Assembly: GCF_030817535.1 (NCBI RefSeq)
Contig: NZ_JAUSZL010000002.1
Location: 7,440,001 to 7,504,000 of the forward strand
DNA length: 64,000 nt
Direction of reading: 5' to 3'
Source of the DNA: Streptomyces sp. V3I8
GTDB taxonomy: Bacteria; Actinomycetota; Actinomycetes; Streptomycetales; Streptomycetaceae
Shown: in pieces, positions 34,741 through 44,294 of the stretch
How the letters are laid out: every line of letters starts with the position of its first letter
How positions within the stretch are numbered: position 1 is the first letter of the stretch
Translations under genes and position numbers: made by a program
The notes under the pieces: model-generated
Databases searched by the model: none
Told to the model about the DNA's origin: nothing
The model's input: the letters and a program-made list of their open reading frames with translations, nothing else

Positions 34741-35511
34741 TTGATCAACCGTCGTCAGTTCTCCGCGTTAGGTGCAGCCATCACGGCCGCCCCTCTCATG
34801 TCCGTTGCCGCCGCCCGGGCCGCGACGGGGAAGGGCACCGGGGCCGCGGCGAGCAACGTGGTCCTCGTGCACGGCGCTTACGCCGACGGCTCGTCCTGGT
34901 CGAAGGTCGTTCCGCTGCTGCAGGAGGCCGGACTGCGGGTGACCTCGGTGCAGAACCCGCTCACGTCGCTCGCGGACGATGCCGAGGCGGTCCGCTTCGC
35001 ACTGTCCCGGCAGGACGGCCCCACTGTCCTGGTCGCCCACTCCTACGGAGGGGCGGTCATATCAGAGGTCGGGCTCGCGGAGAACGTGACCGGCCTCGTG
35101 TACGTCGCCGCGCGAGCTCCCGAGGCCGGGGAGGACTACGCCGCGCTCTCCGCCTCCTACCCCACACCGCCCGTCACGTCCGGCGTCGTCAGCTCAGAGG
35201 GGTTCAAGTGGCTGAGCCAGGACGCCTTTTTGAGCGACTTCGCCAACGGCGTGCCCCGTAAGGAGGCCCTCGCCCTGTATGCCGCGCAGGGCCTGCTGTC
35301 GACCGCCGCCCCGACCACGAGCACGGCCGCATGGCGGGAAAAGCCCTCGTGGTACGCCGTCTCCCGGAACGACCGCACCATCGACCCCGGCCTGCAGCGG
35401 TTCATGGCCCAGCGCATGAAGGCCACGACCGTCGAGGTCGAGGCCGGCCACCTGTCCCTGATCACCCACCCCAGGCAGATCGCCCGGCTCATCCTCGCGG
35501 CCACCGCCTGA
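34741..35511 (+). CDS. Exported alpha/beta hydrolase with Tat signal
   Basis: A 256-residue hydrolase. The N-terminus has twin arginines in NRRQFSALGAAITAAPLMS and an alanine-rich cleavage region (ARAA), a Tat-type signal. Then VVLVHGAYADGSSWSKVVPL (oxyanion region), nucleophile elbow AHSYGG, and a late GHLSLITHP holding the catalytic His. It resembles plant-type salicylate-binding/methyl-ester hydrolases widespread in actinomycetes. TTG 34741 is chosen since GAAAGGA precedes it by seven bases. Its ester substrate is unknown. Confidence 0.82.
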   Translation: MINRRQFSALGAAITAAPLMSVAAARAATGKGTGAAASNVVLVHGAYADGSSWSKVVPLLQEAGLRVTSVQNPLTSLADDAEAVRFALSRQDGPTVLVAHSYGGAVISEVGLAENVTGLVYVAARAPEAGEDYAALSASYPTPPVTSGVVSSEGFKWLSQDAFLSDFANGVPRKEALALYAAQGLLSTAAPTTSTAAWREKPSWYAVSRNDRTIDPGLQRFMAQRMKATTVEVEAGHLSLITHPRQIARLILAATA

Positions 35512-35560
35512 GGCGTCGTGCAGGTCGGTCACTGATCGCAGGCCACCCCGGCCCGCGGCC

Positions 35561-35740
35561 GGACGAGCCCAGCCGGACGCGGGCGTCCTGGTACAGCCGG
35601 GCGACCTCGTCCGGGCGGTCGTCGCCGTAGAGGTCGTCCGCGATGCCGTATCCCCGGCGCTCCAGCAGATAGGTCAGGAATCGATAGGGAGTCCGGTACT
35701 CGCTGACCTCATCCATGTCCAAGCGGAACTCCGTGCCGGA
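35561..35740 (-). pseudogene. Fragment of an unidentified conserved protein
   Basis: EFRLDMDEVSEYRTPYRFLT then ERRGYGIADDLYGDDRPDEV is clearly protein-like and not transposase. I cannot name the family. Start and end are missing, and it is fused by a repeat to transposase debris. Confidence 0.35.
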
Positions 35741-35760
35741 GCGGCTGGGGTGTTGATGTG

Positions 35761-35786
35761 CCAGCCAGCCAGCCAGCCAGCCAGCC
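35761..35786. repeat. Tetranucleotide repeat (CCAG)6
   Basis: Six CCAG units followed by CC, at the junction between two gene fragments. Confidence 0.9.
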
Positions 35787-35794
35787 GCCCGCCG

Positions 35795-35980
35795 CCTGAA
35801 CGCGGGCGGCGTCACCGCCGAGCCCTTGACCCGGGTGGCGAACACCCCGCAGGCCGGGCAGGCTCTGGCTGTCTCGTCGGCCGTGACCAGGTGAACTCGG
35901 CGCCTTCCGTCGGCCAGCCGCTCAACCCGCGCGACGGACACCCCGTCGAGGTCGAGCAGCAACGTCATATCGTTGACCAA
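35795..35980 (-). pseudogene. ISL3-family transposase, N-terminal fragment
   Basis: LDLDGVSVARVERLADGRRR, then ACPACGVFATRVKGSA: the zinc-ribbon start of ISL3 transposases. It breaks off after about 60 residues at the CCAG repeat. Confidence 0.6.
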
Positions 35981-36074
35981 GCCCGTGGCTCCTGGATGAT
36001 CGTTCTGCGTCGAGAACAGAGATGATCACGCAGGCCCACGGGCATTCCGCATCCGGGGCCGTGCCGAATGCCTC

Positions 36075-36683
36075 ATGACAATCGGCCGGGTGTGGTTCGC
36101 TGCTGGGGTGACTCAGGACTTGGAGATCGTCGCATTCGAATCCGCCGAGGCATTCCAGGCATGGCTCGGCGAGAACCACGCCGTCTCGTCCGGCATCTGG
36201 CTCAAGCTTCGTAAGAAGGCCCCTGGAATCGCCGCGCTGGATTACACGCAGGCGCTCGACGTGGCGCTCTGCTACGGCTGGATCGACGGCCAGAAGGCCA
36301 CGTTCGACGACCAGTGGTGGCTCCAGCGGTTTACCCCGCGCAAGCCGCGCAGCAAGTGGTCCAAGGTCAACCGGGACAAGGTGGTCGCCCTGACCGAGCA
36401 GGGCCGGATGCGTCCGCCGGGGCAGGCCGAGGTCGACCGCGCCAAGGCGGACGGCCGTTGGGAGGCGGCCTACGACGGCGCGAGGACCGCCACGGTGCCG
36501 GACGACCTCGCGGCGGCCCTGACCGCCGACCCGGCCGCGGCCACGTTCTTCGAGACACTGGACCGGCAGAACCGCTACGCGATCTTGTACCGGATCCAAG
36601 ATGCCAAGAAGGCCGAGACCCGGGCGCGCCGGATCGAGAAGTACGTAGCGATGCTGGCGAAGGGCGAGAAGCTGCACCCGTAG
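36075..36683 (+). CDS. YdeI/OmpD-associated family protein
   Basis: A 202-residue protein with the family signature: FESAEAFQAWLGENHAVSSG, then ALDYTQALDVALCYGWIDGQ and WLQRFTPRKPRSKWSKVNRD. The function of this family is unknown, though YdeI has been tied to resistance to antimicrobial peptides and bacteriocins. ATG 36075 or GTG 36108 may be the start. It is free-standing between mobile-element remnants. Confidence 0.82.
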   Translation: MTIGRVWFAAGVTQDLEIVAFESAEAFQAWLGENHAVSSGIWLKLRKKAPGIAALDYTQALDVALCYGWIDGQKATFDDQWWLQRFTPRKPRSKWSKVNRDKVVALTEQGRMRPPGQAEVDRAKADGRWEAAYDGARTATVPDDLAAALTADPAAATFFETLDRQNRYAILYRIQDAKKAETRARRIEKYVAMLAKGEKLHP

Positions 36684-36891
36684 TCACGGAGAGGGACCGT
36701 GGCCGTGTGCTGCCCTGGACTCCCGGCGCGCCTGCGATCCCGGCAGCAGCCACCAACCGCCGTCGCTGAGCGTAACGAAACGTCAGAGGCCCTGAGCAGG
36801 CGCACCGCTCAAGATCGAAGACCCACGTAAGTTCCGAACAACCCGACGGCATGCTTCTGTGTCTAGTCGAGGATGTGCCGCAGGGCTTCGC

Positions 36892-37614
36892 TCACCCCCG
36901 GCCGCAGCGCACGGCGATTTCGGTGTCGTCCGGCGAGTTCAGAGCGCCGGATACCCGGGCGGCGTAGACGCGGTGGACCAGGCTGGTGACGTACACGTCG
37001 TAGGCGCGCCCGTTCAGAGTCTTCGGGCCCGAGACGAAGGCGTACTGCCTGTTCTTGCCGGAGATGAACCGGTCCCGGTCCTTGCGCCCGGCTGCCGGGC
37101 GGCGGACCCGGATCTCGGTGCCGTCGATGATCCCGGTCTTCCCTTCGGCGCCGAGGTGGTCGATGACCTCGGCCAGGGTCCGCAGCCGCACACCCGGGCT
37201 GATGGTGCACCCTCGCTCGGCGAGCAAGGGCCGCACCTCTGCGACGGCCCGAGTGATGGTGGAGCGGTCGACACCGAACCAGCAGGCGAGCACATCGTGC
37301 GTGGTGGCATGCCGAAGGCGCACGAGCGTGGCCAGGAGCCGGTCGACAAACACCAGCCGGTGTTTCGCGCCCGCACCCACAGCACGCTTCCGCGGCCGGG
37401 AGGCAAGCCTGGCCTGGTGCCGTCCGTGCCACAACGGGCCCAGCTCTGCGACAAGTTCAGCGATCACGTCGGCCGACAGGCCCGTGATCCTCCGGTCGCT
37501 GATGATCGCTGCACGAGACACGTTCCCCACCACAGGGCCATGATCGACGATCAGAGGCTCAACGGCCCACCGCCTACCGTGCACGAACTCGCTAGGCCCT
37601 TGACGCCGCGGCAT
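36892..37614 (-). pseudogene. IS5-family (IS112-like) transposase, truncated
   Basis: The first 190 residues follow an IS5/IS112 transposase: RITGLSADVIAELVAELGPL, GAGAKHRLVFVDRLLATLVR, a helix-turn-helix around CWFGVDRSTITRAV, and KTGIIDGTEIRV with the first catalytic Asp. After FISGKNRQ the sequence changes to unrelated residues and stops, so the rest of the DDE domain is lost. A shorter related copy is at 5040-5290, same orientation, only moderately similar. Confidence 0.65.
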
Positions 37615-37660
37615 TTCCCGTGCGGGTGATGTCCCGGAACGGATGGTCGTGCTCGGATGG

Positions 37661-38572
37661 TCAATTGTCCTGGAGGGAGACGACGATCTTTCCTCGTGTG
37701 TGTCCGCGCTCCGCGTGCGCGTGCGCGTCGGCGATCTGGGCGAGGGCGTAAACGCGCTCGATACGCGGTGTGTAGTGGCCTTGTCGGCCCAGCTCGGCTG
37801 CTGCGGTCAACAGCGCGGAATTGTTCTCCGCGTTCACCACGTGCACTCCCCGCGGTGCATTGAAGTGGTCGGCGACGGTTGACACACGCGTGGTATCGCC
37901 GACAATCGTGACCAGGTCGGTCAGGGATCCGGAGGCGGCGGTGTCGAGTGCGATGTCGACGCCACCGCGAGCGAGGACGGCAACACGCTCGGCGAGCCCG
38001 GCGCCGTAAGTGGTGGGGATGGCACCGAGAGAAGACAGGAACTCGTGGTTACGCTCGCTGGCCGTCCCGATGACGACGGCGCCGCCGGCGATTGCGATCT
38101 CGACGGCTGCGCTGCCCACGCCTCCGGCGGCGCCCTCGATGAGGAGGGTGCGTCCCTGCAAAGGGCCGAGCGCCTTCAGCCCAAGCGTTGCGGTCACCGC
38201 TGCCAGTCCGGCGCCGGCGGATTCCTCGTTGCTCCATGTGCTCGGCGCATGGGCCCATGCTGAGAGCACGGCGAACTCTGCGGTCGCGCCGGTATCACCG
38301 CCCAAACCGAAGACGAGGTCGCCGATCTCCGCCCCTCGCACTCCCTCACCGATCTCGTCGACGACGCCGACGGCGTCACGGCCGGGGACCGCAGGAAGGT
38401 CCAACGGCAGCCACTTGTGCAGTGCACCGGACCGCAACTTCCAGTCGATGGGGTTGACACCGGCAGCCGCGACACGGATGCGAACCTCGCCGGGGCCTGC
38501 GTGCGGTTCTGGCGCCTGCTCGATCACCAGGGTCTCCACACCGCCGTACTCATGGAAGCGGGCTGCACGCAT
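37661..38572 (-). CDS. NADP-dependent quinone oxidoreductase
   Basis: A 303-residue medium-chain reductase of the zeta-crystallin/QOR type. AGVNPIDWKLRSG is the N-terminal signature, and the cofactor motif is GAAGGVGSAAVEIA. The catalytic zinc ligands of alcohol dehydrogenases are absent. It reduces quinones or enones with NADPH. It is divergent from a MerR gene with a palindrome between them, a common arrangement for redox or electrophile response. Confidence 0.87.
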   Translation of the reverse strand: MRAARFHEYGGVETLVIEQAPEPHAGPGEVRIRVAAAGVNPIDWKLRSGALHKWLPLDLPAVPGRDAVGVVDEIGEGVRGAEIGDLVFGLGGDTGATAEFAVLSAWAHAPSTWSNEESAGAGLAAVTATLGLKALGPLQGRTLLIEGAAGGVGSAAVEIAIAGGAVVIGTASERNHEFLSSLGAIPTTYGAGLAERVAVLARGGVDIALDTAASGSLTDLVTIVGDTTRVSTVADHFNAPRGVHVVNAENNSALLTAAAELGRQGHYTPRIERVYALAQIADAHAHAERGHTRGKIVVSLQDN

Positions 38573-38633
38573 GATGTCTCCTTCGCAGAGTGCTGGGTAA
38601 TCCGGCGAACGCCGGCAGCCCCTACGCTAGAAC

Positions 38634-38649
38634 CTGACGTTGACGTCAG
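38634..38649. promoter_or_regulatory. MerR-type operator
   Basis: CTGACGT-TG-ACGTCAG is an inverted repeat. On the minus strand it lies between TTGCAG and a TAGCGT-like -10 hexamer about 20 bp apart, the stretched spacer typical of MerR-activated promoters, here facing the oxidoreductase gene. Confidence 0.55.
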
Positions 38650-38697
38650 CTGCAAGCCTGTTGTGCCGTCCGAGCACATTCGAACCAAGGAGTCCCA

Positions 38698-39063
38698 GTG
38701 CGAATCGGTGAGGTCGCCGCGAAGGCGGGAGTGAGTGTCAGAGCGCTGCGCTACTACGAGGAGCAGGATCTTCTCCACGCCGACCGCGGCTCCGGTGGGC
38801 AGCGGCAGTACCCCGACAGCGCCGTGGCCCATGTCAGGCTGATCCAGCAGCTCTACGCTGCGGGTCTGCCGAGCAGAACCGTCCGCGAGGTGCTGCCGTG
38901 CGTGAAGTCGGGAGAAGCGACTTCAGCACTGCTGGAGTTGTTGGCCGCCGAGTGTGACCGTGTCGACCGACAGATCACCGACCTGCTGAGTGTGCGCAAC
39001 CGACTCGAGGGAGTGATCGCCACGGCGAAGAACCCCGACCGTGACTGCACCCACACATACTGA
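38698..39063 (+). CDS. MerR-family regulator
   Basis: A 121-residue MerR protein: MRIGEVAAKAGVSVRALRYY and EEQDLLHADRG form the winged helix, and a coiled-coil region (LAAECDRVDRQITDLL) follows. The C-terminus has one Cys (DRDCTHTY) near the end; no clear metal-binding pair is seen. GTG 38698 follows AAGGAGTCCCA. The likely target is the quinone oxidoreductase gene next to it. Confidence 0.87.
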   Translation: MRIGEVAAKAGVSVRALRYYEEQDLLHADRGSGGQRQYPDSAVAHVRLIQQLYAAGLPSRTVREVLPCVKSGEATSALLELLAAECDRVDRQITDLLSVRNRLEGVIATAKNPDRDCTHTY

Positions 39064-39221
39064 AGAAAGATTTCCCCGGCCCGTCGCCTGCGACACCGAC
39101 CGCCATGCGCTCCGGTCCCGGATCACTCCGCTCGACGACGTCCCGGCAAAGTGGCGGCCGCGTCGGCGCAGGCCGTGGAGGGCCTTGACCCAAGAAGGGG
39201 TGGTTCAGGGCTCGCAGAGCA

Positions 39222-39365
39222 TCAACTCGCATTCTTGATCTCTGGCGTGGTGATAGTGCCTGCCTCACGTGCCTGGCCGAACAGGTCGTTCAAGGTGAGA
39301 AGTTGGCGTTCGGCGGGGGTTCCGACACGAAAGAGACACTTGCTCAACTTCAGGATCTCCCGCAT
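39222..39365 (-). CDS. Small ORF or remnant, 47 residues
   Basis: MREILKLSKCLFRVGTPAER, then LNDLFGQAREAGTITTPE: amphipathic and protein-like, but the start has only a weak ribosome-binding site. The coding signal extends upstream without a start, so it may be the end of a lost gene. Nothing else is visible from 39064 to 39437. Confidence 0.3.
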   Translation of the reverse strand: MREILKLSKCLFRVGTPAERQLLTLNDLFGQAREAGTITTPEIKNAS

Positions 39366-39437
39366 CCCGAGCAGTTCCTCACCCACCAGTGGCAACGAGC
39401 TGCCGTGTGGCCGCCTGCCGACGGGCCGGCACCCCGG

Positions 39438-40334
39438 TCATCCGGGCGTGGTGGCCGACTGGCCGGCGATGGCGGTGAGCCGGAGTCTGGTCTCGTCCTC
39501 GCCACCAGGCGCGGCAGTCATGATTACAGTCTTGAGGTCGAGGTCGCCGTCGGTCAGGATGTCGCAGTCCAGCGTGACACGGCCCACTGTGGGGTGGTCG
39601 ATCGTCTTCGCGTCTTCACGGTGCGCAGTCACTTCTCCGGTCGCCCACAACCTGGCGAACCTTGTGTTCTCGCTCAGATCACGGATCAGCCTGGCAAGAC
39701 GCTTGCCCCGGGGGTAGCGGCCGGTGGCGCGGCGCAGGTCGGAGACGACGGCGGCGTCGGCGGCCTCCCGGTCCGCCTCGGCAACCGGCCACCGTACGAG
39801 CCGGGCGGGCCCGTCGTCCACGGGGAATCTGTCGCGGGCGAAGTTGCGCAGACGCGCCGGTGACGCGGAGGGGGCACCCAGAAGGGCAGCCCATCCGCGG
39901 TTCCACCACACCAGCTGCCAATCCGCCGCGAAGAGGGCTACCGGGACGTCCCCGAGCCGGGCGAGTACCCGTTGCACGCCGGGCGGGAGGTGGTCGGAGA
40001 TCATGCCGTTTGCCGGAGGGGCGAGCTGCGCCAGCCGGTACAGGTGGTCACGTTCGGCGGTGGACAACTGCAGGGCACGTGCCAGGGACGCCACCATCGA
40101 CGCCGAAGGGGCGGTGGCCCTTCCCTGCTCCAGACGCACGACGTAGTCGACCGACATGCCGGCGAGATCGGCGAGCTCCTCACGCCGCAGTCCGGTGGCA
40201 CGGCGCCCCGAAGTCGTCGGCAGTCCGGCGGCCGACGGCGGAATCCGGTCGCACCATGTGCGGATTATCGCGCCCAGGTTGCTGCCGGATGTGGTCGTTA
40301 TGGTTACCGATTTTCCCTCATTGCCGGTCAACAC
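39438..40334 (-). CDS. XRE-family regulator with MmyB-like sensor domain
   Basis: A 298-residue protein. The helix-turn-helix (GLRREELADLAGMSVDYVVR, then LEQGRATAPSASMVASLARA) is at residues 48-88, followed by a PAS-like MmyB ligand-binding domain (PVALFAADWQLVWWNRGWAA). The start is GTG 40334 or TTG 40331. It is divergent from the SnoaL-like gene at 40485, which it probably regulates. In actinomycetes this class often controls small-molecule metabolism genes next door. Confidence 0.85.
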   Translation of the reverse strand: MLTGNEGKSVTITTTSGSNLGAIIRTWCDRIPPSAAGLPTTSGRRATGLRREELADLAGMSVDYVVRLEQGRATAPSASMVASLARALQLSTAERDHLYRLAQLAPPANGMISDHLPPGVQRVLARLGDVPVALFAADWQLVWWNRGWAALLGAPSASPARLRNFARDRFPVDDGPARLVRWPVAEADREAADAAVVSDLRRATGRYPRGKRLARLIRDLSENTRFARLWATGEVTAHREDAKTIDHPTVGRVTLDCDILTDGDLDLKTVIMTAAPGGEDETRLRLTAIAGQSATTPG

Positions 40335-40484
40335 GATAACGCGAGGGTAGTACAGCTCTTCCTACCGTCGAAGCGTCTCTGGTTCGTATGCCACGGCGGC
40401 CTCACCATGAAAGACATGAACACCGGACCCGGGCCTTCTGGGACCTCCCGGCCAGACCGGCCATCCACCATGCAGGAGCCACTC

Positions 40485-40952
40485 ATGACCACGACAGACA
40501 TCGAGAACGCACTATCTCGTCTGCTGGACGAAGCGGCAATTCGGGACACCCTCGCCCGTTTCGCCGACGCTGCCACCCGAGGCGACACCGACCGTTTCCG
40601 CGCGACCTGGGCCGAGGACGCGGAGTGGACGATCGGCGAGCGCGTGCATGCCGTCGGCGCGGACGACATCGTCTCCACGTTCCGGAAGCTACGGGACGAG
40701 CGGGACTTCTTCGTGCAGTTCGCGGTACCGGGCCCGATCGAGATCTCCGGCGACGAGGCGACCACCAGCATCATCTGCCACGAGGCCGCGCGCGGGCCGG
40801 GCGAGACGTACTACCGGAACCACAGTGTCACCTCCGACCGCCTCAGGCGCTCGGAGGACGGCTGGGTCTTCACCAGCCGCTCGTTCCAGTACCTCTGGCT
40901 CGACACGTCCCCGTTCACCGGCAACGCCTTCAAGCTGCCCGTCGGATTCTGA
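40485..40952 (+). CDS. SnoaL-like/NTF2 protein
   Basis: A 155-residue NTF2-fold protein of the ring-hydroxylating-dioxygenase beta-subunit type: LLDEAAIRDTLARFADAATR, RATWAEDAEWTIGE and the C-terminal VFTSRSFQYLWLD. ATG 40485 follows CAGGAGCCACTC. It is the first gene after the XRE regulator and starts the row that goes on to the hydrolase and cupin. The reaction is not known. Confidence 0.78.
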   Translation: MTTTDIENALSRLLDEAAIRDTLARFADAATRGDTDRFRATWAEDAEWTIGERVHAVGADDIVSTFRKLRDERDFFVQFAVPGPIEISGDEATTSIICHEAARGPGETYYRNHSVTSDRLRRSEDGWVFTSRSFQYLWLDTSPFTGNAFKLPVGF

Positions 40953-41098
40953 TTTCGGTCGGCAACCGCCGTTCGATGGGCACGCCCGTGAAATCCGGGC
41001 GTGCCAGGCAACGCGAGACAGACCGAAGTTTCCCGACCACGCCACAACCCTCGTTTCCGCGCTGTTTACGAACACCTCGAAGAAAGCGGGCACCGCAC

Positions 41099-42130
41099 AT
41101 GAACGTCGAAGGCTCCAAGCCTGTGAAGTGGCGGCTCGCCGAGGTCACGAGCCCTCTGCTTGCTCAGCGAGTACCCGTTGTCGTGGCTGAGGACATCCCG
41201 TACTTCCCGGGTGCCGATCGCTTCCGGACCCTCAGTGTCTATCTGCCCAGGACACCGGACACACTGGAACTGGTCGGTACCGCAGCCGAGCGTCTTCCGG
41301 AAGCGGGCTCCGACTCCGCCGTCCCGCGCTACCACGTCCACATCCACGGAGGTGCCTGGCGCGACCCCCAGCTCACTTCCGCGTCGATCGAGCCGACCGT
41401 CGCCCACGCCTTCTCCGACCCGGCACAGCCGATCACCGCTGTCGCCTCGCTCAATTACCGGGTCTCGCAGTTCCCCACGCATCCGTCCCTGCCCTACGAC
41501 GCCGTCAGGGACAACCACGCGGATCCCGCCCGTGAGGCCGTCCACCCCGACCACGTGAGCGACGTCCTGCACGGGCTGGCCCTGCTGCGCTCGTTCGGCC
41601 TCACTGACCGCTCGTACATCCTGTCGGGCCACAGCTGCGGCGCCTGCATCGCATTCCAGGCAATCCTCCAGGCTCCGACCCAGCACGGGCTGGAGCTTCC
41701 CGACGCGCCCTGCCCGGCTGCGATCGTCGGCCTCAACGGCCTGTACGACCTTCCGGAACTGACCGACGGGCTCGGCGACTCGCACGAGCATCTCCGCCAG
41801 GAGTACGGGACGCTGCTGGCGAACGCCTTCACCCCACAAAGGAAGGCATGGGCCACAGCGAGTCCGGCGCGCTTCGACCCGGAAGGCATCGCCCAGCGGA
41901 TCCGAGAGGGCACAGCGCCGCGGCTGATCGTGCTGGACCAGAGCTCCCAAGACATGCTCGTGCCCATGAACCAGAAAGAGCGGTTCGCAGCGCACCTCGG
42001 CCACGTGGACGGGCTTCACCTCATCGAGGGGCACCGGTGCAGCGAAGGACACGCGGCACCGTGGGAGAGAGGCGACATGATCTGGGAAAGCCTCCAGGAC
42101 ATCCTCCGGCTCCTGCACACGGGGGCATGA
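41099..42130 (+). CDS. Alpha/beta hydrolase, kynurenine-formamidase/BNA7-like
   Basis: A 343-residue hydrolase. The HGGAW motif (HIHGGAWRDP) and nucleophile elbow GHSCGA are as in the BNA7/arylformamidase group and the related carboxylesterases; a late Asp (LDQSSQDMLVP) and His (IEGHRCSEGH) complete the triad. ATG 41099 is used. Its neighbours, a cupin, an ACMSD-like amidohydrolase and an aldehyde dehydrogenase, suggest an aromatic-amine degradation row, but formamidase activity is inference from family and context. Confidence 0.75.
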   Translation: MNVEGSKPVKWRLAEVTSPLLAQRVPVVVAEDIPYFPGADRFRTLSVYLPRTPDTLELVGTAAERLPEAGSDSAVPRYHVHIHGGAWRDPQLTSASIEPTVAHAFSDPAQPITAVASLNYRVSQFPTHPSLPYDAVRDNHADPAREAVHPDHVSDVLHGLALLRSFGLTDRSYILSGHSCGACIAFQAILQAPTQHGLELPDAPCPAAIVGLNGLYDLPELTDGLGDSHEHLRQEYGTLLANAFTPQRKAWATASPARFDPEGIAQRIREGTAPRLIVLDQSSQDMLVPMNQKERFAAHLGHVDGLHLIEGHRCSEGHAAPWERGDMIWESLQDILRLLHTGA

Positions 42131-42221
42131 ACACGCGACAAGCCTCGCTGTCCGGATGCGGGTACGAGTGAGCAACGTACCTCCCGCGGCGGCCCCCCAT
42201 GCGACTCGCCGCTCCACTCCC

Positions 42222-42767
42222 ATGACCGATATCCGCAGGCCGCGCGCAGGACAGGCGCGCGCAGCCGGGCCCGGGGCCGCACGGCGCCATGTGGTCCGAC
42301 GTCGAAGCCGTCCAGGTCGTGCGCGCCGGGGCCACCTTCCGTGACCAGGAGTTCGCGCCCCCGCGGTGGATCTACCAGGGACCCGGGGGCCGCATCGAGT
42401 GGACGAACATGAACTCCCGTCAGCCGATCTACCACCGCAATCTCGATGTCGACGAGATGGCCTACCAGGTCACCGGCCACCGCACGCTGATGACGGAACT
42501 CGGAACCGCCGAGCTGCGACCCGGCGACTTCGTGCGCATCCCCTGCGGGGTGTGCCACGACAACTGGGGCCGCAACGACATCCATGTGATCTGGTACCTG
42601 CCCGAGGGCTACACCGAGGAACGCGAGCCCGTGCGGTCTCCGAGGCCGGGATCCCGCCGTTCGAGGGCTGGAAGCCTGCGATCGTCAACGAAATGATCAC
42701 CGACTGCCTCGGTGGCAGCGAACCGGACCATGATGTGGCCGCACACCGCTCGGACGACACGTCCTAG
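42222..42767 (+). pseudogene. Cupin dioxygenase-like gene with two frameshifts
   Basis: The core is a cupin: IYHRNLDVDEMAYQVTGHRT, then AELRPGDFVRIPCGVCHDNW, with His, Glu and His in metal-ligand positions. The natural start (MTDIRRPRAGQ, 42222) is out of frame with the core, and near 42633 the frame shifts again to reach SEAGIPPFEGWKPAIVNEM and the stop TAG 42765-42767. One-base changes in G/C runs would explain both breaks. It resembles ring-cleavage cupins such as 3-hydroxyanthranilate dioxygenase. The IS701 element begins right at its stop codon. Confidence 0.6.
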
Positions 42768-44168
42768 TACTGCAACGGTGCTTGTCGTGACTGCTGGCCA
42801 GTTCGTTCGTTGGTGTGGTTATGGGTGGGGACCTTGCTGATGTCAGGGTGTGGGCGGGTGAACTCGAGGCGGTGCATGAGCGGTTCGTGCACCGGTTCAA
42901 CCGGGAGGAGCCGCGTCAGTCGGCGCTGGCCTATATGCGGGGGCTGGTTGCTCCGCTGGAGCGAAAGAACGGCTGAACGCTGGCGGAGGAGGCCGGACAT
43001 GCCGGGCCGGACCGCATCCACCGGCTGCTGAACCGCATCGAGTAGGACGCAGATAAGGTCCTGGACGACGTACGCGACTACATCGTCGAACACCTCGGAG
43101 ACCCAGATGCCGTCCTGATCGTCGACGACACCGGGTTCCTGAAGAAGGGTGTCCGCTCAGCCGGCGTGCAAAGGCAGTACTCCGGAATCGCCGGACGCAC
43201 CGAGAACAGCCAGATCGGCGTCTTCCTCACCTATGCCACGAGCCGCGGACGTACTCTGATCAACCGGCGGCTGTATCTGCCCACCGCCTGGACGGACGAC
43301 CGGGAACGCTGCCGCCGGGCGGGTATCGACGACAGCGTCGCCTTCGAGACGAAGGTGGCCATGGCCAAGGCGATGGTCCGCCGGGCCATCGCGGAGAAGG
43401 TCCCGTTCCGGTGGGTGACGGCGGACGCCGCTTACGGCTTCAGCAAGGGCTAGCGGTTCGAGCTGGAGCAGGCCGACGTCTTCCATGTCATGGCCACCAC
43501 CCGGCACGACACGGTCGTCACCCGCTGGGCACTCGACCACCCCGTCCACGATCTGTTTCCCGGCCTGCCACGACAGAAGTGGAAACGCCGTTCCTGCGGC
43601 GCGGGAGCCCATGGCCGGCGGATCTTCGACTGGGCCCGCGTCGAAGTGAGGCCCTGGCACCGCGAGGACCGCCGACACTGGGTTCTCGCCCGCCGCAGCG
43701 TCAGCAGGCCCGAGGAGATCTCCTACTACATCGCCTACTGTCCCGCCGACACCACGCTGGACGAGCTGATCCGCATCGCGGGCAGCCGCTGGGCGGTGGA
43801 AGAGTGCTTGCAGACCGCGAAGCAGGAGTGCGGCTTGGACGACTACCAGGTCCGCCGCTACCCCGGCTGGCACCGCCACATGACCCTGGCCATGGCCGCC
43901 CACGCCTGCCTGACCGTCCTGAGAGCCCGAGAACTGGACACAGGTAAAGCAGAAACGGATCCTCCCAGCTCATCCACTACAGCCTCGCCGAAATCCGACG
44001 CCTGATCACTCGCCTCACCAACCGCCGCCCCACCCCGGTCGACCACATCCTCCACTGGTCAACATGGCGCCGACGACGCCAGAAACAAGCCCGCATCAGC
44101 CACTACAAACGACGCGGACACAGTCCCTGAAAACTGCCCAGCAATCAGCACAAGCACCGTTGCAGTAC
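42768..44168 (+). mobile_element. IS701-family insertion sequence, 1401 bp
   Basis: The ends are perfect inverted repeats (TACTGCAACGGTGCTTGT at the left, its reverse complement at the right) and the element is flanked by CTAG direct repeats (42764-42767 and 44169-44172), the YTAR target expected for IS701. It carries one disabled transposase gene. Perfect ends beside a broken gene suggest that it could still be mobilised in trans. Confidence 0.9.
42821..44130 (+). pseudogene. IS701 transposase with three Trp-to-stop changes
   Basis: A full-length IS701-type DDE transposase in one frame until near 43965. The pieces include AVLIVDDTGFLKKG (first Asp), RWVTADAAYGFSKG (second Asp) and AGSRWAVEECLQTAKQECGL (Glu). 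TGA 42974-42976 follows RKNG and precedes TLAEE, TAG 43043-43045 follows RIE and precedes DADK, and TAG 43451-43453 follows FSKG and precedes RFELE; each lies where a Trp fits the family. A frameshift near 43965-43975 then separates the last 50 residues (HYSLAEIRRLITRL...). The protein cannot be made. Confidence 0.8.
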
Positions 44169-44294
44169 TAGGGGCGCTCGGGCGTCCCGGACGGCCTGGG
44201 CGCTGCCCGACATACGTCCTGGCCAGGTCTGTCGTCCACCGCCGCCCACCTGGCCTGCTCGAACGCCTGTTTCCGCAAGCTCATTTCGAACTGA

